Shown: positions 45,556-55,351, counted from the first letter of the stretch. The stretch is 64,000 nucleotides of DNA from Glaciihabitans tibetensis (GCF_003003265.1 NZ_PVTL01000002.1:310001-374000); one strand, 5' to 3'. Made by a program: numbers and translations. Notes: generated from the letters alone by a model not told the origin.

Positions 45556-46302
45556 TGCCGGGGGAATGTCCCCGCGGCCCCAGAGGAAGAGAATGATGCT
45601 GCCGGCGCTGGAGTTGCGCGTCGACCCCCGGCCAACGCTCCACCCCGCGTCCGTGGCGTGCAGCAGGCAATCGCGCAGCACCGCGCGGATGGGCACGGGA
45701 GCGCTCAGGCTGCGGGCCAGCGCCACTGCGCCCGTCGCGACCGGGTCGAGCGTCAGTGCCTTTCCAGCGGTGCGAGCGACGTCCAAGCTGTCGACGACGG
45801 CGACCGACAGATCTGCGACGCTCCGACGGGTTTTCCCGGCACCGGTACGAGCACCCGGTTCGGCCCCGGGTCGGGCACCGGCGTTGGCGACCGCGGCAGC
45901 ACGCAGCTGATCGGCGAGGGCAGCGGGGGACCGGTTTGCAGAGCCCGCCAGTGCCCGGCAATGAGTCAGCGTCGCGCCGGCCAGCGGCCCGCCGGCGCCG
46001 GGCCCGCCGCCGACCCGCCCGCCAGCGAGGGCCGACCGGCTGCGAAGCGCCACCGCCACGAGCTGCCGCGCACGCTCGGCGCGTGATGTTCCCAGCCGCC
46101 AGAGCAGGTGGGACAGCACGTCGATCACGCGGTACTGCTCACGCCAGGAGGGGCTCTCCAGTTGCTCCGGGGGCAGTGACTCGACGAGAACGGCGAGGGC
46201 CTCAAGGCACGTGCGAAGGTGCGGCGACCAGTCGTTGGTGACCGTGGACTCGTCCTCACGATCACGATGACTCAGCGGGAGATACTTAGCGGCGTCGCTC
46301 AT
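45544..46302 (-). CDS. DinB/mycothiol-dependent isomerase-like helical protein
   Basis: A 252-residue protein with an ATG start. The N-terminal 75 residues look like the DinB/maleylpyruvate isomerase four-helix fold (CLEALAVLVESLPPEQLESPSWREQYRVIDVLSHLLWRLGTSRAERARQL). The middle is an Ala/Gly/Arg-rich low-complexity stretch. The metal-binding histidines of active family members are not all evident, so it may not be an enzyme. It is convergent with ribF and divergent from the MFS gene. Confidence 0.65.
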   Translation of the reverse strand: MSDAAKYLPLSHRDREDESTVTNDWSPHLRTCLEALAVLVESLPPEQLESPSWREQYRVIDVLSHLLWRLGTSRAERARQLVAVALRSRSALAGGRVGGGPGAGGPLAGATLTHCRALAGSANRSPAALADQLRAAAVANAGARPGAEPGARTGAGKTRRSVADLSVAVVDSLDVARTAGKALTLDPVATGAVALARSLSAPVPIRAVLRDCLLHATDAGWSVGRGSTRNSSAGSIILFLWGRGDIPPAGLT

Positions 46303-46334
46303 ACGACCACTCTAGGCACCGGGGGCCCGAGAGG

Positions 46335-46398
46335 TGCACCGAGGGCCGGCGAAGTGCACCGGTGCCTGAGAGGTGTACCGGTGCCGAAGGGCTGTACC
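46335..46398. repeat. Four-copy 19-20-base array between divergent genes
   Basis: TGCACC at 46335 and 46355 and TGTACC at 46374 and 46393 mark four units at spacing 20, 19 and 19; one unit contains the palindrome GCACCGGTGC. The array lies between the starts of the genes at 46302 (minus) and 46442 (plus). The spacing, near two DNA turns, would suit protein binding on one face. Confidence 0.75.
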
Positions 46399-46441
46399 GG
46401 CGGCGCGAGACGCGTACGCGAGCGCCTCTTAGACTAAGTCG

Positions 46442-47719
46442 GTGCAAAAGCCGACCCCCGCCCGCCTCTGGGCGGGCCGCACCCTCGCGCTGGCCGGCAT
46501 CCTTCTCGTCGCACTCAATCTGCGCACGGCGGTCGCGTCTCTGTCCCCGATCACGGACCAGATCGCCGCCGACATTCCGCTGTCCTCCGTGGCCCTCGGC
46601 GTGCTCGGAGCGTTGCCGCCCGTCGCCTTCGCGCTCTCCGGCATCCTCGCCCCACTGCTCGCGCGATCGCTTGGCCTGGAATGGTCCATGGTGCTTGTTG
46701 CCGGTGCGATGGTCGCCGGACACGTGCTGCGCGGATTCTCGAACTCGTTTGTCGCACTCCTGATCGGGAGCATCGTCGTTCTGGCCGGCATGGGATTCGG
46801 CAACATCCTCCTTCCGCCGGTCGTGAAGAAATACTTCCCCGACAGGGTGGGACTACTCACCACCGCCTACGCGACGGTGATGTCCTTCTCGGCTTCGGTG
46901 CCAGCCCTGATCGCCGCCCCGGTCGCAGACTCTGCCGGGTGGCGCGCCTCCTTCGGTGTGTGGGCGGTGCTGGCACTGGCGTCGCTCGTGCCGTGGCTGC
47001 TGCTGCTGGCTCGCGACAGGCGGCAGCGGCGAGCGCCCCATGCAGCGGAAATTCCGGGCGACCTGAGGGGCGCTGGGGCGGATGGCCCGGAGCCTGCGCT
47101 GTTCCGAAGAATGCTGAGGTCCCGGGTGGCCTGGGCGATCGGGCTGACCTTCGCCGTGTCATCCCTCAACGCCTACGCACTGTTCGCCTGGCTGCCGTCG
47201 ATGCTCACCGATATCGCCGGGCTCGATGCGGTCGCCGCAGGAAGCATGCTGGCGGTGTACGCGATCATGGGCCTGCCCGCAGCGCTCATCGTGCCCATTT
47301 TGGCAGTGCGGATGCGGAACGTCGGTCTGCTGGTGCACCTCGGCGTTGTCTGCTTCGTCGCCGGGTATCTCGGCCTGCTGTTTGCGCCCACACTCGCCCC
47401 GCTGTTGTGGGTCATTCTGGCGGGTCTCGGCCCGCTGGTCTTCCCCGTGTGCCTGGTTCTGATCAACCTGCGCACCCGCAGCCAGCACACCTCGACCGCG
47501 CTGAGTGGCGTCGTTCAGACCATCGGCTACACCATTGGAGCATTCGGCCCGCTTGTCGTGGGGGTGCTGCACGATCAGACCGGTGCCTGGACAGTGCCGC
47601 TGATTTTCCTGCTCGCCACTGCCCTGGTCGCCGCCATTTCGGGCGCGATGCTCGCCCGCCCCCGCTTCGTCGAGGACGACCTTGCCGACGTTCTCAGAAG
47701 AAGGGCGCCTGCCCGTTAG
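46442..47719 (+). CDS. MFS transporter of the CynX/NimT type
   Basis: A 425-residue protein with twelve membrane segments. The GTG at 46442 is the chosen start. The N-terminal LVALNLRTAVASLSPI is typical of the CynX/NimT branch (cyanate, nitroimidazole or other anions), and the central loop is basic. The substrate cannot be read from sequence. It is convergent with the ROK gene, only 22 bases apart. Confidence 0.9.
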   Translation: MQKPTPARLWAGRTLALAGILLVALNLRTAVASLSPITDQIAADIPLSSVALGVLGALPPVAFALSGILAPLLARSLGLEWSMVLVAGAMVAGHVLRGFSNSFVALLIGSIVVLAGMGFGNILLPPVVKKYFPDRVGLLTTAYATVMSFSASVPALIAAPVADSAGWRASFGVWAVLALASLVPWLLLLARDRRQRRAPHAAEIPGDLRGAGADGPEPALFRRMLRSRVAWAIGLTFAVSSLNAYALFAWLPSMLTDIAGLDAVAAGSMLAVYAIMGLPAALIVPILAVRMRNVGLLVHLGVVCFVAGYLGLLFAPTLAPLLWVILAGLGPLVFPVCLVLINLRTRSQHTSTALSGVVQTIGYTIGAFGPLVVGVLHDQTGAWTVPLIFLLATALVAAISGAMLARPRFVEDDLADVLRRRAPAR

Positions 47720-47741
47720 TGCGGCGGGCCCTGGCGCGAAG

Positions 47742-48698
47742 TCAGTTCGGAGTTACCATCTCCGCGCGATGCACCAATGCTGCGGCACCGATGAGTGGGC
47801 CATCGCCGGACAGCCCGGACGGCAACACCTGCACTTTGGTGACGAAGTCGAACTCGCCCCGGGTAGCCACCGCCTCGCGCACGTGGTCGAACAGCACCGG
47901 TGTCGCGTTCGAGAAACCGCCGCCGATAACCACAACGTCAAGGTCGACGAGAGAAGTGGCCGAGGCGATCGCCTGGCCAATCGCCCGGCCCGAACGGCGA
48001 AACGCCGCGGACGCGATCACATCGCCCTGTGCAAAGCTTGCGGCCAGGTCCTCGCCGGTTGCTCCGTGCCAGCCCTGACTGCGCGCCCAGGCAACGGTTT
48101 TGGGCCCGGAGGCGATTGCCTCCACGCACCCGCGACCGCCGCACGCGCACGGGTCGTCGAAGCCGGCCACTTCAACATGGCCGATGTGCCCAGCATTGCC
48201 GGTCGGGCCCGAGACCGTTCGGCCGTCGAGGATCAGACCGCCCCCGATTCCCGTGGACACGATCATGCCCATCACGTTGTTGTACCCGCGTGCCGCGCCG
48301 ACCCAGTGCTCCGCGAGGGTGATGCACAGCCCGTCCATGCGCAGCACCACCGGGACGTCGGGAAACCTCTTGGCGACCTGATCGGCCACCAGGTCACGTA
48401 GGGCGAAGCGCCGCCAGACGGGAAGGTTCAGGGGTGAGACGAGGTCACCAACGGCGTGCACCGGTCCGGCGCTGCCGATGCCGACTCCGAGAAGCGTGGC
48501 GCCCGCCGGCATCGCCGCCACCGCGCGTTGCACCACCGAGGTGACCGCGGCGCTGAGCTGCGCCGAATTGGCGGCTCCGCCGGTCGACTGTCGGAACCTT
48601 GTACCAGCCACCACCCGCCCGGACTCATCCACGAGCGCGGCCTCCGTTTTGGTTCCGCCGAAGTCGAGTGCGAGTGCAACAGTGGGATTCACACTCAC
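47742..48698 (-). CDS. ROK-family sugar kinase
   Basis: A 318-residue ROK kinase, probably glucokinase-like. The N-terminal ALDFGGTKTEAALVD binds ATP, and CACGGRGCVEAIASG is the ROK zinc motif. There is no N-terminal helix-turn-helix, so it is an enzyme rather than a ROK repressor. It starts with GTG at 48698; another GTG lies 2 codons inside. Confidence 0.93.
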   Translation of the reverse strand: MSVNPTVALALDFGGTKTEAALVDESGRVVAGTRFRQSTGGAANSAQLSAAVTSVVQRAVAAMPAGATLLGVGIGSAGPVHAVGDLVSPLNLPVWRRFALRDLVADQVAKRFPDVPVVLRMDGLCITLAEHWVGAARGYNNVMGMIVSTGIGGGLILDGRTVSGPTGNAGHIGHVEVAGFDDPCACGGRGCVEAIASGPKTVAWARSQGWHGATGEDLAASFAQGDVIASAAFRRSGRAIGQAIASATSLVDLDVVVIGGGFSNATPVLFDHVREAVATRGEFDFVTKVQVLPSGLSGDGPLIGAAALVHRAEMVTPN

Positions 48699-48778
48699 AG
48701 GCTAGGCCCCCGGGGCGTGCCGCGCGGAGATCCGTGCCTGCTGTGGAAACTCCCAGAAGGCTTTCCTAGGCTGCGTCT

Positions 48779-50281
48779 ATGAGAATTCTGGTAACGGGCG
48801 CAACCGGCTACATCGGCGGAAGGCTGGTGCCGCGCCTCATCGAGCGCGGCCACACCGTGCGCGTGATGGTGCGCAATCCCGACCGCCTCACGGATGTGCC
48901 GTGGGCCGGGCAGGTCGAGGTGGTCAAGGGCGATCTCACCGAGGCGGGGGATGTCACGGACGCACTCGCCGGTATCGAGGTGCTCTATTACCTCGCCCAC
49001 GCCATGGCCAGCGGGGGAGACTTCGAGCGGGTCGAGGAGACAGCCGCCCGTAACGCCGCGCGCGCGGCACACACGGCCGGGGTCAGCAGGATCGTTTACC
49101 TCGGCGGGCTGCACCCGAGCGAGGGCGAGCTCAGCCCGCACCTGCGTAGCCGCGCCCTCGTCGGAGACATCCTGATGAGCTCGGGGGTACCGACCGCGGC
49201 GCTGCAGGCGGGCACCGTGATTGGGTCGGGCTCGGCATCCTTCGAGATGATCAGGCACCTGACCGAAGTGCTTCCGTACATGCCGGCGCCCAAGTGGGTA
49301 CGCAACTTCATCCAGCCCATCGCCGTGCGCGACGTGCTCTACTACCTCGTTCACGCGGCGGAGCTACCCCCGGAACTCAACCGCACGTTCGACATCGGGG
49401 GCCCTGACGTTCTCCGGTACGGGCAAATGATGAATGGTTACGCGGTGGAGGCCGGGCTCCGCCAGCGGCCGATCGCGTCGCTGCCCGTGCTCACCCCCTG
49501 GCTTGCATCGCAGTGGGTGAACCTGGTGACACCGATCCCGCGCGCTCTGGCGATACCCATCATCGCCTCGCTCCAGTACGACTGCATCATCCACGAAAAC
49601 GACATCGATAACTACATCCCGGAGCCGGAGGGTGGGCTCACCGGCTACCGCACCTCGGTGCGGCTTGCCCTGGGCAAGATGCGCACGGGTGAGGTCGAGA
49701 CGAGCTGGCAGAACTCGGCCATCGCCGGGGCTCCGAGCGATTTGCTGCCGAGCGACCCCGAGTGGTCGGGCCACACTGTCTACACGGACCTGCGTGAGCA
49801 GCACTCTGACGCAGACGTCGCCCAGTTGTGGCGTGTGGTGGAGGGCATCGGGGGAGACAACGGTTGGTATTCATTCCCGGTCGCCTGGGCCGCCCGAGGA
49901 TGGATGGACAAACTTGTCGGCGGGGTGGGGCTGCGCCGCGGACGTCGTGACGCCAGCAAGTTGAGCGCCGGCGACGCGCTCGACTTCTGGCGAGTCGAAC
50001 AGATCGATCGCGGACGATTTCTGCGGCTTCGGGCCGAGATGAAGGTGCCCGGCGGGGCGTGGCTCGAGATGACCACCGAGGCAGATCCGGCGGGCGGGTC
50101 AACCTACCGCCAGCGTGCCGTCTTCTTCCCGACGGGGCTGGCGGGGAGGCTGTACTGGGCGGCTATCCTGCCGTTCCATGGGGCGATATTCTCGGGAATG
50201 GCCAACCGCATTACCCAGACCGCGGCGACCGCAACCCAGGCCGCCGCGAAACCGAAGTCGGCGCCGACACCTGCCCACTAA
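48779..50281 (+). CDS. NAD(P)-binding SDR protein with DUF2867-type C-terminus
   Basis: A 500-residue protein. The N-terminal extended SDR domain begins ILVTGATGYIGGRLVPRLIERGHTVRVMVR and includes VYLGGLHPSEGELSPHLRSR; the domain ends near residue 270. The C-terminal 200 residues (from about 305) resemble DUF2867, with RLRAEMKVPGGAWLEM and a final hydrophobic segment. The pair is common in actinobacteria; its substrate is not known. Confidence 0.9.
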   Translation: MRILVTGATGYIGGRLVPRLIERGHTVRVMVRNPDRLTDVPWAGQVEVVKGDLTEAGDVTDALAGIEVLYYLAHAMASGGDFERVEETAARNAARAAHTAGVSRIVYLGGLHPSEGELSPHLRSRALVGDILMSSGVPTAALQAGTVIGSGSASFEMIRHLTEVLPYMPAPKWVRNFIQPIAVRDVLYYLVHAAELPPELNRTFDIGGPDVLRYGQMMNGYAVEAGLRQRPIASLPVLTPWLASQWVNLVTPIPRALAIPIIASLQYDCIIHENDIDNYIPEPEGGLTGYRTSVRLALGKMRTGEVETSWQNSAIAGAPSDLLPSDPEWSGHTVYTDLREQHSDADVAQLWRVVEGIGGDNGWYSFPVAWAARGWMDKLVGGVGLRRGRRDASKLSAGDALDFWRVEQIDRGRFLRLRAEMKVPGGAWLEMTTEADPAGGSTYRQRAVFFPTGLAGRLYWAAILPFHGAIFSGMANRITQTAATATQAAAKPKSAPTPAH

Positions 50282-50383
50282 GCTGAACTGATCTCATGTT
50301 CAGTGGGTGAGAGGGTAGCGAAGGTGTCGAGGGGTGGTCGAATCAACCCGCCTGCAGCAGTATGGACTGAGTGAGGTATTCCT

Positions 50384-50971
50384 ATGAGTGAAAATCCAGA
50401 AACCCCGGCGGCCGAGAAGATTGTTTTCGTCGGCGATAGCGCGACGCATGGCGGCCGGTGGCAGGAGTGGTTCCCGGAGGCCGAGGTGCACGTCGAGGCA
50501 GCTCCGGGCGACACGACGGACCAGCTCGTTGAACGCCTGCCCGCCATCATCGAGCTCCAGCCCGACATCGTGGTGCTGCTGATGGGCTCGAACGACTTCG
50601 GCGCGAACCGTTCGGTCGAATACGTGGTCAGAAGCATCGAGTACTTCCTGGCGATGCTGCGCCGGGACGTTCCGGGTGCGCGCACCCTCGTTCAGTCGAT
50701 CATGCCGCGTGGGCGCGAGTACGGCGCCGACATCAAAAACGCTAATCGCCACGTGCGGCAATTTGCAACGACGCTGCATGCCCAGTACCTCGACCTGTGG
50801 CCGAGCCTGGGGATGGACGACGGTGAACTCAGCCCCGAGTTCACCAACGACCGGTTGCACCTCAGTGAGGCCGGTTATGAAGCGTGGCTCGGCGAACTGC
50901 GGCCCGCGCTCGGACGCCTTCGCGACGCTCCGCCGATGACGGCTCCCATCACCATCATCCGGGGTCAATGA
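50384..50971 (+). CDS. GDSL/SGNH-type esterase
   Basis: A 195-residue hydrolase with the four SGNH blocks: IVFVGDSATHGG with the catalytic Ser, the Gly of block II, LMGSNDFG with Asn, and NDRLHLSEAGYEAWL with the catalytic Asp and His. There is no signal peptide, so it acts in the cytoplasm. The gene is alone, 102 bases after the SDR gene, and its substrate is unknown. Confidence 0.92.
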   Translation: MSENPETPAAEKIVFVGDSATHGGRWQEWFPEAEVHVEAAPGDTTDQLVERLPAIIELQPDIVVLLMGSNDFGANRSVEYVVRSIEYFLAMLRRDVPGARTLVQSIMPRGREYGADIKNANRHVRQFATTLHAQYLDLWPSLGMDDGELSPEFTNDRLHLSEAGYEAWLGELRPALGRLRDAPPMTAPITIIRGQ

Positions 50972-51006
50972 GCGGGCGGTTGCCCGCCGGGAAGTAATCT
51001 AAGGGG

Positions 51007-51357
51007 ATGTCTTCCTACCCCACTCCCGCCTACCGGCGCACCGCACTGGCTCCGGGCATTCTCGGAGCGATCGTGCTTCTGGCGGGCATTGCACTGTTGG
51101 GTACCGGGGGATTCACCTGGATTCTTTTCGCGACCAGCATTCTCGCGCTGGTCGTCGCTGTGTATGCGTGGCAGGCGGGGCAGCCATGGTGGCTCTTTGG
51201 CCTGGCACCCATCGCCCTGCTGTGGAATCCCGTCTGGCCGATCACCCTGCCATCGGACCAGCTATGGGGAGCGCTTCAGTACATCGCCGCGATCGTGTTC
51301 ATCGCCGCCGGGGTGCTGATCCGCGTCCCGAACCCGGACGCCCGCAAGCCACGGTGA
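51007..51357 (+). CDS. Small membrane protein, DUF6804-like
   Basis: A 116-residue protein with about three to four membrane segments (15-37, 41-60, 65-85, 90-110). The WWLFGLAPIALLWNPVWPI segment is typical of the DUF6804 family. No function is known. Confidence 0.8.
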   Translation: MSSYPTPAYRRTALAPGILGAIVLLAGIALLGTGGFTWILFATSILALVVAVYAWQAGQPWWLFGLAPIALLWNPVWPITLPSDQLWGALQYIAAIVFIAAGVLIRVPNPDARKPR

Positions 51358-51477
51358 GTCAAGCCCTGACGGTCTGACCGGCGACCCGGAGCGGATAGGC
51401 GTACAATACCAAGCAGCACCTCACGAAACCACCAGTCGCATCGCGCCTGGGTCTGGGATCAGTGAACGCCGGATCAT

Positions 51478-51566
51478 CCGATCGGTTGTATCGCCCGATC
51501 GGCACCGTTCCGCTGGGCAGCCAGCAGAACTCGATTTGCCGGGATTGTGTTCCGAACAAACGGAAC
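51478..51566 (+). promoter_or_regulatory. Palindromes in the leader of the helicase gene
   Basis: In the 251-base gap before the helicase the octamer CCGATCGG occurs at 51478 and 51495, and an inverted repeat GTTCCG-N6-CGGAAC lies at 51549-51566. A -10-like TACAAT is at 51402-51407 without a good -35. These may be operator sites, but no regulator is known. Confidence 0.3.
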
Positions 51567-51608
51567 CACGATCTCGCCTACCCGTGCCTCACCAGCACAA
51601 GGAGGAAC

Positions 51609-53756
51609 ATGGCGCAATCAGGCCAGCGACAGACACGCCAGCGATCCGCCGGCACCCGTCAGGCGACGCAGCGCCGACGTCCGCGCGGAGCCGACGACGC
51701 CGGAGTCATCCCGGTGCTGGCGCGCGCCGCACGCGAGGTTGAGGCAGCAGTGCAGAAGGGCCCGCTCAAGCCGTCCAACCGCGCTCGCTTCCAGGTCGCC
51801 GCCCTGCTGCTGCGCGAGGAACGCGCCCGTGTGAAGACCGATCCCGAGCTGACCGAAGCCGAACGGTCCAACGAGCAGAAGCGCCTCGACGGCCTCGCCG
51901 GGATTCTCGCCAAGACTGCCGCCCGCGACACGAGCCTGATTGCCCTGCTCGGCGATGACGCTCCCGTCACCGCCGCGGCCAAGACTCTGCGCCGTGACCT
52001 GCTGCTCGCCGCCGGTGTCGAGCTCAGTCCCGACGAACTCATCATCACCACCGAGCCGAAGCCGGTTGACACCGCCGCAGAACGCCAGGTCGTGCCGCAG
52101 TCCGTGCGCCAGGTGCAGATGTCCAATCCGTTCCTCGCCCCCGATTTCAGCAGCTACCAGGCCCAGCCCGCACGGGTGAACCGCTTGGGCAACTGGGAAC
52201 TTATCGAGCCCCTGTTCCGTGCCTTCGAATATGGCGCGGGCGGCGGGACGGCCAGCATGGATCTGCCAGAAGCCACGACGCTGCGCACCCCGGGCAGGCT
52301 CGAACTTATGCGCCATCAGGCCCGTTTTGTCGAAGAAGTGAAGCAGGGGCACCGCACCTTCCTGCTCGCCGACGAGCCCGGCCTCGGCAAAACCGCCCAG
52401 GCACTGTTGGCGGCGTCCGTGTCCAACTCGTACCCCCTTCTGGTGGTTGTGCCCAACGTCGTCAAGACGAACTGGGCGCGCGAGGTGGAACTCTGGACCC
52501 CGCAGCGCACCGCGACCGTTGTGCACGGCGACGGCAACGACGTCGACGCCTTCAGCGACGTGGTCATCGTGAACTACGAGGTGCTCGACCGCCACGTCGG
52601 CTGGCTGAGCCGCTTCGGCTTCAAAGGCATGGTTGTGGACGAGGCGCATTTCATCAAGAATCTGTCTTCGCAGCGCTCCAAGCACGTTCTGGCCCTCAGC
52701 CGCAGCATCCGCGCGACGGCGCCAAAGGCCCTCATGATGGCGCTCACCGGTACGCCGTTGATCAACCAGATCGACGACTTCCGCGCCATCTGGCAGTTTC
52801 TCGGCTGGATCGACGACAAAAAGCCGCTGCCCACGCTGATGGACAAGCTCGAAGACACCGGGCTTACCCCGGCAGACTTCGGCTTCTTTTCCGAAGCCCG
52901 CCAGGCTGTCGTCGACATGGGTATCGTGCGCCGTAAAAAGGTGGATGTCGCGGCCGACATCCCCGCGCGCCGGGTCGCAGACATCCCGGTCGAACTCGAC
53001 GACGACCTCGGGCGCTCGATCCGTGAGGCTGAGGCTGCGTTGACCGCCCGCCTCCTCGAGCGTTACCGGAGACGGCTCAGCCTGCGCAAGGTGGGCGCCG
53101 ACGAGTTCGACGGCGACGTCGACCGGGACCGCCTCATCCGGCTGGTGGCCCGCGAGGAACTCGAAGACACAAAGTCATCGAAGACGGCAGAGAACGTCTT
53201 CACGATGGTTCGGCGCATCGGGCAGGCGAAGGCCACCCTCGCCGCCGAGTACACCACCCAGCTGGCACGGAACGTGGGCAAGGTCGTGTTCTTCGCCAAG
53301 CACATCGACGTGATGGACGCAGCGGAGGCCCATTTCGCGAAGGTCGGCATCAAGTCGGTGTCGATTCGTGGCGAGCAGTCCCCGAAGAGCCGTCAGGCCG
53401 CAATCGACGCCTTCGCCACCGACCCCGACGTTGCCGTCGTGGTCGCGTCGCTGACCGCGGCAGGTGTCGGCCTCAACCTCCAGGCGGCGTCCAACGTGGT
53501 GCTGGCCGAGTTGAGCTGGACGAGTGCGGAGCAGACCCAGGCCATCGACCGCGTACACCGGATCGGTCAGGAGTTGCCCGTAACGGCCTGGCGGATCATC
53601 GCCGCCCAGACCATCGATGCGCGGATCGCGGAACTCATCGACAGCAAGGCCGGACTGGCCGCACGCGCCCTCGACGGGTCAGATGAAGAAATCGGCACCG
53701 AGTCCAGTGTGCAACTCGAAGCGCTCGTCAGCATGCTGAGCGAGGCTCTCGCGTGA
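51609..53756 (+). CDS. SNF2-type DEAD/DEAH helicase
   Basis: A 715-residue helicase of superfamily 2. The ATG at 51609 follows the strong site AGGAGG at 51600-51605; the longer frame has no homology. About 210 N-terminal residues, helical and charged, are specific to this branch. Walker A DEPGLGKTAQALL is near residue 255, the DEAH box (VVDEAHFIKN) near 344, TGTPLIN follows, and the second RecA domain ends with QAIDRVHRIGQ. It is likely to remodel DNA or protein-DNA complexes. Its stop overlaps the start of the Stealth gene by 4 bases. Confidence 0.93.
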   Translation: MAQSGQRQTRQRSAGTRQATQRRRPRGADDAGVIPVLARAAREVEAAVQKGPLKPSNRARFQVAALLLREERARVKTDPELTEAERSNEQKRLDGLAGILAKTAARDTSLIALLGDDAPVTAAAKTLRRDLLLAAGVELSPDELIITTEPKPVDTAAERQVVPQSVRQVQMSNPFLAPDFSSYQAQPARVNRLGNWELIEPLFRAFEYGAGGGTASMDLPEATTLRTPGRLELMRHQARFVEEVKQGHRTFLLADEPGLGKTAQALLAASVSNSYPLLVVVPNVVKTNWAREVELWTPQRTATVVHGDGNDVDAFSDVVIVNYEVLDRHVGWLSRFGFKGMVVDEAHFIKNLSSQRSKHVLALSRSIRATAPKALMMALTGTPLINQIDDFRAIWQFLGWIDDKKPLPTLMDKLEDTGLTPADFGFFSEARQAVVDMGIVRRKKVDVAADIPARRVADIPVELDDDLGRSIREAEAALTARLLERYRRRLSLRKVGADEFDGDVDRDRLIRLVAREELEDTKSSKTAENVFTMVRRIGQAKATLAAEYTTQLARNVGKVVFFAKHIDVMDAAEAHFAKVGIKSVSIRGEQSPKSRQAAIDAFATDPDVAVVVASLTAAGVGLNLQAASNVVLAELSWTSAEQTQAIDRVHRIGQELPVTAWRIIAAQTIDARIAELIDSKAGLAARALDGSDEEIGTESSVQLEALVSMLSEALA

Positions 53757-55351
53757 CCGCGCCGTTGACCCTCGTAGAGTCAGCCAGCTGGCCGCGTTCG
53801 CTCGGCCGGGACGACGTTGTTATCCGCAAGGGGCAGTTCACGCTGCTCAACGGAAACCTCACGCCGCAGCAGTCGATGATCGAAGACCTGCTGGCCATTC
53901 GCGATGCTCTCGATGCCGCGGGTATCAGCTATCTCCTCGTGCGTGGCGAGCACGAGCGTCCGGTGCTCGCGCTCGACCGCAAGCGCCGCGGTGCCATCAC
54001 GAAGGCGCTCGCGGAGGCTTTTGTCGCCGAACCCTTCTACGCGAAGGCAGTGAAGGGACCGGCGCTGTTCATCGCGGACGGTCGGCTCGCTCCGGCGAAA
54101 GCTCGGGTGCTGAGGCTGTTCCGTCCCCGTATCGAACCCGTCGGTCGCCTGCACTACGGCGCCAACAACGGCGTACGCGTCGAATTCTGGGATTTCGGAG
54201 TCGACGAGATCGTCGCACCCGTCGAGAACGCTCTTATGCGTCGCACACTCCTTCGCACCGAAGCGGTAGACACCACTGTCGAGCGGTATGACCGGGAGTG
54301 GCCAACCCTGCAGGGCATGTTCGACATCCACGCGACCGATATCGACTTCGACATCGACATGGTGTTCTCCTGGGTCGACGGTACCGATCTGGACTTCCAG
54401 CGCGCTCGCGCACTGCGGATGAAGTCGTACGTTGTCGGGGATGGCGACGATTCCGAAGCCCGGTTCCGCCAGATCGACGAACTCAAGTACGCGCTTCGCA
54501 GCGTGTACATGTTCGCGCCCTGGGTCCGACGCATTTTCATCGTGACGGACTCACCGGCCCCGGCATGGCTTGCCGACCACCCGGGTGTCACCATCATGCG
54601 CAGCGAAGAGTTCTTCAAAGACCCCTCCGTGCTGCCCACCCACAACTCCCAGGCGGTGGAAAGCCAGCTGCAGCACATCCCCGGAATCAGCGAGCACTTC
54701 ATCTACTCGAACGATGACATGTTCTTCGGCCGCCCGGTCAGCCCGGACATGTTCTTCTCGCCCGGCGGGGTCACCAAGTTCATTGAAGCGACGACCCGCA
54801 TCGGACTGGGCGAGAACAACCCGACCCGCAGCGGATTTGAGAATTCGGCTCGGGTCAACCGGCGTCTGCTGCACGACCGGTTCGGTCGGGTGACCACGCG
54901 TCACCTGGAGCACGCCGCGACGCCACTGCGTAAGAGCGTGCTGCTCGAGATGGAGCAGGAGTTCGAGGAGGAGTTCACGCGTACCGCGGCGAGCACGTTC
55001 CGATCCAGCACCGACATTTCCGTTACCAACTCGCTGTACCACTACTACGCGTTGATGACCGGGCGTGCGGTCGTGCAGCAGCACGCGCGTGTCAAGTACG
55101 TCGAGACGACGCTCAAGATCGCACTCAAGGAGATGGATTCGCTCCTCAAAGAGCGCTCGTACGACTTCTTCTGCCTGAACGACGGAAGCGCGCCCGAGAT
55201 CTCCGTGGAGAAGCGAACCACCGCGGTGGTGTCTTTCCTCGAGCGCTACTTCGCGATCCGAGCGCCGTGGGAAGCGCCGCTCGACCGGGAGACTACGCCA
55301 GAACTCGGATGGGAAGAGTCATCGGAGGCTCCTGCGCTACCGGTTCACTGA
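53753..55351 (+). CDS. Stealth-family phosphotransferase
   Basis: A 532-residue protein of the Stealth family, which contains hexose-phosphate transferases of capsule or wall polysaccharide synthesis. Conserved region 1 is IDMVFSWVDGTD near residue 200, region 2 is DELKYALRSVYMFAPWVRRIFIVTDS near 241, region 3 is IYSNDDMFFGRP near 316, and region 4 follows near 475. The N-terminal 190 residues are an extra domain. It starts with GTG in the helicase stop. Its last 59 bases overlap the convergent phosphoesterase gene. Confidence 0.93.
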   Translation: MTAPLTLVESASWPRSLGRDDVVIRKGQFTLLNGNLTPQQSMIEDLLAIRDALDAAGISYLLVRGEHERPVLALDRKRRGAITKALAEAFVAEPFYAKAVKGPALFIADGRLAPAKARVLRLFRPRIEPVGRLHYGANNGVRVEFWDFGVDEIVAPVENALMRRTLLRTEAVDTTVERYDREWPTLQGMFDIHATDIDFDIDMVFSWVDGTDLDFQRARALRMKSYVVGDGDDSEARFRQIDELKYALRSVYMFAPWVRRIFIVTDSPAPAWLADHPGVTIMRSEEFFKDPSVLPTHNSQAVESQLQHIPGISEHFIYSNDDMFFGRPVSPDMFFSPGGVTKFIEATTRIGLGENNPTRSGFENSARVNRRLLHDRFGRVTTRHLEHAATPLRKSVLLEMEQEFEEEFTRTAASTFRSSTDISVTNSLYHYYALMTGRAVVQQHARVKYVETTLKIALKEMDSLLKERSYDFFCLNDGSAPEISVEKRTTAVVSFLERYFAIRAPWEAPLDRETTPELGWEESSEAPALPVH

